Below are positions 59,357-64,000 of a DNA stretch of 64,000 bases, one piece after another. This DNA comes from Maridesulfovibrio frigidus DSM 17176 (lineage in GTDB: Bacteria; Desulfobacterota; Desulfovibrionia; Desulfovibrionales; Desulfovibrionaceae). Positions within the stretch are counted from its first letter, which is position 1. Each line of letters starts with the position of its first letter. Under the pieces are notes generated by a model. That model worked only from the letters and a program-made list of their open reading frames with translations, did not search any database and was not told the DNA's origin. The stretch is from assembly GCF_000711735.1 (NCBI RefSeq), contig NZ_JONL01000003.1, forward strand, positions 248,001 to 312,000, given 5' to 3'. Made by a program: the position numbers and the translations under genes.

Positions 59357-61852
59357 CTATTTAGCTCCATGTATAAGTTCATAAAGTAGGCCCTCTTTAG
59401 CAATCAGTTCGTCATAAGGTCCTATTTCCATAAGCTTGCCGGCTTTCATCACGGCAACCTTGTCATAGTTTTTAATTGTATCAAGTCGATGAATTACCGA
59501 GATAAGGGTCGACTTGCCTTTCCATTTGGTTTCCAGAAGTCCCTGAATCCTGTTCTGGGAGCGGTTATCAAGTGCTGATGTCGCTTCATCCATAATCATG
59601 ATTGGAGGATTCTTGAGGAAGGTACGCGCAATTGCGAGCTTCTGCTTCTGACCGCCGGAAAGCTTATCGCCCTTTGTTCCGACTTCAAAACCCATACCTA
59701 GTTCAACAATAGTTTCGAGTAGGTCTTCCATAATAAGGAGTTGGACCATACTTTCGTTAATGGCATCTTGAATTTTTGGGTGATCCGTTTTTGGCTTACC
59801 GAAAAGGATGTTATCCAAAATTGTCTGCGAAGGGATATATTCAGTCATTCTAAAGAAGCTGAAAGTATCAGGTTTTTCAACAGAAACCTTATTAAAGAAC
59901 ATCTGGCGTCCATCAAGAATCAGCGTTTTTAGTACTGATGGAAGCGCGACGATCTTATGTGTACCCGGTATGAAGTTAAGGGCTAATTGAAGAAGCATAT
60001 CTCTGTCTTCGCCTTTAATATCCTGCAGGGTACTATGATCAAGCCTAGCAACAAGTTGCTTGTATTCTTCAAAATCTTCGCTCGGGATTGGGCTTTGTTC
60101 AAAGAACACTTCTTCCTGAGGAAGGTTACCCAAAATATCGACAGTTTGTTTTGCTGTTTCACGGCCTAAGCTGAGAAGCGGTGTTTCAAGCTGTGCTTCT
60201 TTTAGGAAGTCTACAAAGTATTTGTTTGTAGCAAGCTGCTTGCCGACAAATGACTTATCGTTAGCTGAACCGAAGATGATGTTTTCAGCTACAGTTGAAT
60301 GATCCAGATATTGTCCGTCTTGATAGAATTCAACGTGGTCAGCAAGTTTATCGCCGAAGTCTGCGTGGAAGTTCTCACGGGTTATAACGATTCTATCAGT
60401 GAGTTCTTTTTCCTTTTCAGGATCAACAATAGAGTTCAGTCCAAAGCGTAAAACATCAACAAATATTCCGGCCTGCTGAATGGACTCGATCATATGGTCG
60501 CGAGTAGGCATTTTGGATTCTTTGTCAGGATCTCTATCAAGTACTGCCATGCATGAATAAAGCAGGTTATCTTTAATTGATCCTGAAAAGATAAACGGCT
60601 CCTGCGCAACAATACCCATATTTTGGACCATGTCGGCCTTCGTAAGTTCATCGACTTCGTAGCCGTCGATTTTTACCGACCCTCCGGTATACTTATAAAG
60701 TTGAGATACACATTGAGCCAGCGTACTTTTACCACTACCCGAGAATCCGACCAGCGCGAGCTGTTCTCCGGGTTTTAGTTTTAAGTTAATCTGCTTAAGT
60801 AATTTGATTCCACCTGAAACGGTGAAGCCGAGGTTCTGAATATCAATTTCACCAGTAAGTTTAACTGGTTCTCTACCTTCAGGTTCGAGCGTAAATTCAG
60901 GCTCAACATCGAAGTATTCCATAACACGTTCGTAACGAACTGTTGCGTCATTATGAACTTGGTAGAAATCCATCAACTCTTTCCAGGGATCGTAAATTTT
61001 TTCGTAAGCGGAAAGGAAAGCGACCAGAGCACCAAGATCAAATTTACCTTGAATTGCTAAGTAACCACCAACCAAGAATAGGAAAAATGGTCCGAGATTC
61101 TGGAAAAAGTTGTTAAGAACTTTGATTCCCTGTTTGTACAGAATCCAAACAATTCTTATTTTAAAGAGGCGATCAACGTAATTGCCGTATTTTCTATTTT
61201 CAATGGAGTAAGATCCATTACCGTGAATCTCATGAATACCGGAAATCGTTTCGTTAATATGACTACTAAGATTTCTTGTAGTATCAACACGTTGTTTGTT
61301 CGCTGTGTTCGATTTTTTCTGGAGTTTTGGAACCAGATAAATAACGAATGGATACATGGCAATTGAGATACATGCCATCGTCGGGTTCAGGTAGAACATG
61401 TATCCAGCAAAAGTGATCAGAGTCAGTACATTCGTTACAGGAACCGCTATGGACTGCCCTACATACTCACCAGCAGGCGCAAGTTCTGTTATTAATGATG
61501 ATACAACCATGCCCGGGTTGGCTTTTCTGAAGTATCCAAGGGGAAGAGTCAGGATATGCGCGTAAAGCTCTTTTCGCATTTTAGCTAACGCTTCCTGGCC
61601 GATGTACGTCTGTAACGTTGTAATAGCGTATTTTAGCAGACTGGCTGCTACCACTGCGATTATGTAAAAACTACAGTACCTTACAAGAAGGTCAACCTTG
61701 CGCATACTGATGGCTTGGTTGATGATTAGTTTTTGCATTTCAAGCGGTACTAGCCTAGCTCCAACTGTAAACAGAATTACAACCAGCACAATCATTTGTA
61801 ATTTGAAATTGCTGTTTTTAACCCAATAAATCAGGGGGCGTTTGGTGATCAT
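59357..61852 (-). CDS. ABC exporter with expanded nucleotide-binding domain, 831 residues
   Basis: Residues 1-300 hold six membrane spans (for example IVLVVILFTVGARLVPLEM, GPFFLFLVGGYLAIQGKF). The ATPase domain begins at about 330: Walker A VGFSGSGKSTLAQ (367), then a Q-loop region with AQEPFIFSGSIKDNLLYSC (422). A normal exporter continues to LSGGQ within about 60 residues; here LSGGQKQKLAIARTF is at about 730. The inserted 240 residues repeat the S-I-DN-FG helical motif: STVAENIIFGS (518) and QTILDNILFGK (674). Walker B MIMDEATSALD and switch His IHRLD are intact. Substrate unknown. It is co-transcribed with the cNMP-domain gene. Confidence 0.85.
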   Translation of the reverse strand: MITKRPLIYWVKNSNFKLQMIVLVVILFTVGARLVPLEMQKLIINQAISMRKVDLLVRYCSFYIIAVVAASLLKYAITTLQTYIGQEALAKMRKELYAHILTLPLGYFRKANPGMVVSSLITELAPAGEYVGQSIAVPVTNVLTLITFAGYMFYLNPTMACISIAMYPFVIYLVPKLQKKSNTANKQRVDTTRNLSSHINETISGIHEIHGNGSYSIENRKYGNYVDRLFKIRIVWILYKQGIKVLNNFFQNLGPFFLFLVGGYLAIQGKFDLGALVAFLSAYEKIYDPWKELMDFYQVHNDATVRYERVMEYFDVEPEFTLEPEGREPVKLTGEIDIQNLGFTVSGGIKLLKQINLKLKPGEQLALVGFSGSGKSTLAQCVSQLYKYTGGSVKIDGYEVDELTKADMVQNMGIVAQEPFIFSGSIKDNLLYSCMAVLDRDPDKESKMPTRDHMIESIQQAGIFVDVLRFGLNSIVDPEKEKELTDRIVITRENFHADFGDKLADHVEFYQDGQYLDHSTVAENIIFGSANDKSFVGKQLATNKYFVDFLKEAQLETPLLSLGRETAKQTVDILGNLPQEEVFFEQSPIPSEDFEEYKQLVARLDHSTLQDIKGEDRDMLLQLALNFIPGTHKIVALPSVLKTLILDGRQMFFNKVSVEKPDTFSFFRMTEYIPSQTILDNILFGKPKTDHPKIQDAINESMVQLLIMEDLLETIVELGMGFEVGTKGDKLSGGQKQKLAIARTFLKNPPIMIMDEATSALDNRSQNRIQGLLETKWKGKSTLISVIHRLDTIKNYDKVAVMKAGKLMEIGPYDELIAKEGLLYELIHGAK

Positions 61853-62157
61853 TAAAAGAACTCCTGTTGTTCAAATACGGGAAAAGAGCCGAAAATAAGT
61901 TATAAAAAAATATTAAAAAAATGACGACATATTTCTCTTAACGGACCAGCTTTGCCATCAAAGTTCATCCACAAAAGAAAGGTGAAGAAATTTATATATT
62001 ATGTTAGTTTTCCCCAAGAACTGATAATGATGGAATTAATTAACTAACATTCAAAAATTTATTACCTTTTTGTTGACGCAGGGACAAGGTTTTTTTAACT
62101 TCTGTGTAGTCAAAGTGTTTTTTTTCTCTACATCTTAGAAAAGTCGAGGATAAAGGT
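61853..62157. other. Intergenic region between divergent genes
   Basis: About 305 AT-rich bases with no supported gene. The divergent promoters for the ABC exporter and for the anti-sigma gene should lie here. I could not fix them. Confidence 0.4.
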
Positions 62158-62598
62158 TTGGGTAATAATCGGCAGTTACAAACAAGTGAAGATAAAACTT
62201 CTTCTTTTTCGCTGAGAGCAGATCTTGCGGAGTTGAAAGAGCTTGCCGAGAATATTGAAAAATTCGGTGAGTTGAATGATATTCCGGGAAAGGCTCTTTT
62301 CGAGGTGAATCTCGTTTTGGATGAACTTTTCACTAACCTTGTCAGTTACGGGTGTTTTTCGGATTCACATAATTTTGATATAATGCTTCTTATTGAAGAT
62401 GGTGTTATGCTTATTGAGATTAAAGATGACGGGAAACCATTTAATCCCCTTGAAATTCCTGAACCCGAGATCCACTGCGATTGTGATGAGCGGAAGATTG
62501 GTGGTTTAGGCATCCATTTTATGCGTAAAATGATGGATGATATTGAGTACTCGTGGAATAATGGTAAGAATAGATTGAAGTTGACCAAAAATATTTAA
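62158..62598 (+). CDS. Anti-sigma factor / serine kinase, RsbW-like (HATPase_c)
   Basis: Started at TTG 62158, with GAGGA at 62147-62151; 146 residues. It has the GHKL-type ATP fold: N-box LVLDELFTNLVSYG, G1 box IEIKDDGKPFNP and G2 region KIGGLGIHFMRKMMDDIEY. These kinases phosphorylate a STAS partner and hold a sigma or regulator. The STAS gene follows 87 bases later. The pair forms a partner-switching module, but no sigma factor or PP2C phosphatase is visible in the window. Confidence 0.85.
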   Translation: MGNNRQLQTSEDKTSSFSLRADLAELKELAENIEKFGELNDIPGKALFEVNLVLDELFTNLVSYGCFSDSHNFDIMLLIEDGVMLIEIKDDGKPFNPLEIPEPEIHCDCDERKIGGLGIHFMRKMMDDIEYSWNNGKNRLKLTKNI

Positions 62599-62685
62599 TT
62601 TTTTTAATCATATTTATACAGCCACCTGCCGGAATCTACTATTGAGCTACCGGGTGGGAGTAATGGCACGAAAACGGAGGGCAAG

Positions 62686-63024
62686 ATGGGCTTGGAAGTT
62701 GGTGAAAACAAAAATGATGGTGTTATAGTTTTTTCGCTTAAAGGAAGACTTGATTCTAATACTTCAAACGATTTTGAAGACAGGCTCTTGAATTCAATTC
62801 AGAGTGGAGAAAATAAAATTGTGCTGGACTTTGAAAACCTTGAGTATATTTCAAGTGCCGGGCTTCGTGTTCTTCTAAAGGCTGCTAGAGAGCTTAAAGG
62901 CGGCGACGGTAAACTGGTTCTTTGTTGTCTGAAAGATTACATTCGTGAAGTCTTTGACCTATCCGGTTTTGTTTCCTTTTTGCCTATTTTTGATTCAAAG
63001 GACGAATGTGTAACATCGTTCTAA
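62686..63024 (+). CDS. Anti-anti-sigma factor (STAS domain)
   Basis: 112 residues, started at ATG 62686 with GGAGGG upstream. STAS fold throughout: VIVFSLKGRLDSNTSNDFED, IVLDFENLEYISSAGLRVLL with the phosphorylatable serine in ISSAGLR, and the C-terminal KLVLCCLKDYIREVFDLSGF. It should bind the kinase upstream when unphosphorylated and thereby free a target. The partner sigma factor or response output is unknown. Confidence 0.92.
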   Translation: MGLEVGENKNDGVIVFSLKGRLDSNTSNDFEDRLLNSIQSGENKIVLDFENLEYISSAGLRVLLKAARELKGGDGKLVLCCLKDYIREVFDLSGFVSFLPIFDSKDECVTSF

Positions 63025-63108
63025 TACATAGTATTTGTACATGTCTCGTGTCGTTCTGATGATCTTTCGTCAGTATGGGCGGGGTGCATGTTTTATATTT
63101 ACTTTATT

Positions 63109-63151
63109 AATCTTCCTGCCCGCTCTTTGTTCGGTCAGGAAGATTTTTTTT
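63109..63151 (+). terminator. Rho-independent terminator after the STAS gene
   Basis: AATCTTCCTG (63109-63118) pairs with CAGGAAGATT (63136-63145), followed by a T run. Confidence 0.85.
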
Positions 63152-63171
63152 AGAACCCGAAGGGGTGGCTT

Positions 63172-64000
63172 ATGCATGAATTATTTATTCCACTGGCGGT
63201 AATGCTATCGCCGCGAGGCTTGACTCTTGCCGGAAATGGAGCAGGGCAAGGCGGGATTGTCTTTGCCGGATTACTTATTCTTATGGCTGTCCTTTCGCTC
63301 CGCTCTGCTCGTTCAATGGGTATGCTGACCAGTTATGATTTCAAATATGCTAATGAGGTATGTCCTTTTATCGTGGGTGTTTTAGATTCAGCGCGAGTCT
63401 TTGCATTGGGCGCTATTCTTGTTTCTTCGCTTGGAATAGCCGGATATGCTGTTAATGAAGTTTTCGCGCTCTGGTTCCCAAATCTTGGTGCATCATTTTT
63501 AATTCTCGCTCTTGCGGTGTCCGCTTGCTTTCTGCCAGTTGGAAAAGGGCGGTACGTTTTTATAGGGTCTCTCGGAATTTCGGTCTGTAGCTTCTTATAT
63601 GTTGCATTTATGACAACTCAGGTTTCAGAGCCCGGTTTTGCCGGTCCGTGGGATGTTGTACCCGCCGGAGGGATAACTTCCTGGCTTAATATAATTTTTC
63701 TTGCAGTTCTCGCTTTTATCGGATTCGATTTGGCTTTTAAATCAAAGCTGAGAGATAATCCTTCACTTCCTTCCATTGTCGTGACTGCGCTGGCATTTAT
63801 CCTTTTCCTGTGGGGCGCACTGCTTATAGTCTCTCCTGATAAAATTGCGGATTCGTACGTCGCACATTTTAAAGTTGCCAGAATAGCACTCGGAAGTACG
63901 GGCCGCATTCTTATGGCAATAACTGTTGTATTGGGTACGTTTGCGGCAACTTTCGGCGTGTTCCGTGTCCTTGGAAGCAGGCTTGCTAACCGTATGTGTA
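63172..64000 (+). CDS. Multi-span membrane protein, N-terminal part (runs off the window)
   Basis: The frame opens at ATG 63172, preceded by AAGGGG at about 63160-63165, and has no stop through base 64000, so at least 276 residues. It is strongly hydrophobic with about eight spans (GGIVFAGLLILMAVLSLRSA, GASFLILALAVSACFLPVG, TALAFILFLWGALLIVS, MAITVVLGTFAATFGVFRVL). Short loops such as TSYDFKYANEVCPFIVGV and PAGGITSWLNIIF recall amino-acid/polyamine permeases, but no diagnostic motif is certain. Function unknown. Confidence 0.7.
   Translation, partial: MHELFIPLAVMLSPRGLTLAGNGAGQGGIVFAGLLILMAVLSLRSARSMGMLTSYDFKYANEVCPFIVGVLDSARVFALGAILVSSLGIAGYAVNEVFALWFPNLGASFLILALAVSACFLPVGKGRYVFIGSLGISVCSFLYVAFMTTQVSEPGFAGPWDVVPAGGITSWLNIIFLAVLAFIGFDLAFKSKLRDNPSLPSIVVTALAFILFLWGALLIVSPDKIADSYVAHFKVARIALGSTGRILMAITVVLGTFAATFGVFRVLGSRLANRMC

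Overview
The window looks like a chromosome segment of a marine Desulfovibrio-type sulfate reducer (Desulfovibrionales; Maridesulfovibrio/Desulfovibrio is my inference). The main support is a complete qrcABCD locus, which encodes the membrane menaquinone reductase typical of sulfate reducers that use periplasmic cytochrome c3. Rubrerythrins, a multihaem cytochrome, a sulfatase and many genes of moderate to low GC fit this.

Layout. 1-4.8 kb: the end of a sulfatase gene, an octahaem cytochrome c with HEAT and TPR repeats, and an nfeD/SPFH membrane-protein pair. 5.0-6.8 kb: an AAA ATPase plus PIN-domain pair on the minus strand, a possible defence module. 6.94-34.33 kb: a rubrerythrin gene (minus strand) cut in two by a mobile island of about 26.9 kb. 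The C-terminal rubredoxin part lies at 6941-7032 and the N-terminal diiron part at 33927-34334. Both island ends carry matching inverted repeats. The left end encodes four overlapping genes, an active-looking tyrosine recombinase, a degenerate recombinase-fold protein, a second active-looking recombinase and a coiled-coil auxiliary protein. This is the intA-tfp-intB-srap order of the strand-biased circularizing integrative elements (SEs) known from Vibrio.

The island cargo is mostly a surface-glycan locus: four glycosyltransferases, a Wzm/Wzt-type ABC exporter with a carbohydrate-binding tail, a methyltransferase, a sulfotransferase, a zinc dehydrogenase, two radical SAM enzymes, an outer-membrane barrel protein, a lipoprotein hydrolase and an STT3/PglB-like oligosaccharyltransferase with a WWDYG motif. 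Near its right end it carries an intact rubrerythrin, which may replace the gene it destroyed.

34.5-44.2 kb: a FecR-domain protein, then a seven-gene plus-strand operon of unknown function. It encodes an ExbB/TolQ-like protein, an ExbD/TolR-like protein, a TonB-like Pro/Lys-rich protein, a lipoprotein, two large exported proteins and a multi-span membrane protein. I read it as an undescribed proton-motive-force-driven envelope machine and consider it, with the island, the most interesting part of the window.

44.3-53 kb: cardiolipin synthase, a rhamnosyltransferase-like protein, a two-TM SLATT-like protein, a 999-residue PHP-like membrane protein, a small motility-like protein, mazG, cvpA and rfbC. 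53.2-57.9 kb: qrcABCD, with a Rex-like site and a -35 element upstream. 58.2-64 kb: an exported hypothetical protein, a cyclic-nucleotide-binding protein paired with an ABC exporter whose nucleotide-binding domain is greatly expanded, an anti-sigma kinase and STAS antagonist pair, and the start of a multi-span membrane protein. No tRNA, rRNA or CRISPR array was recognised. All assignments come from reading sequence and motifs; no database search was run.
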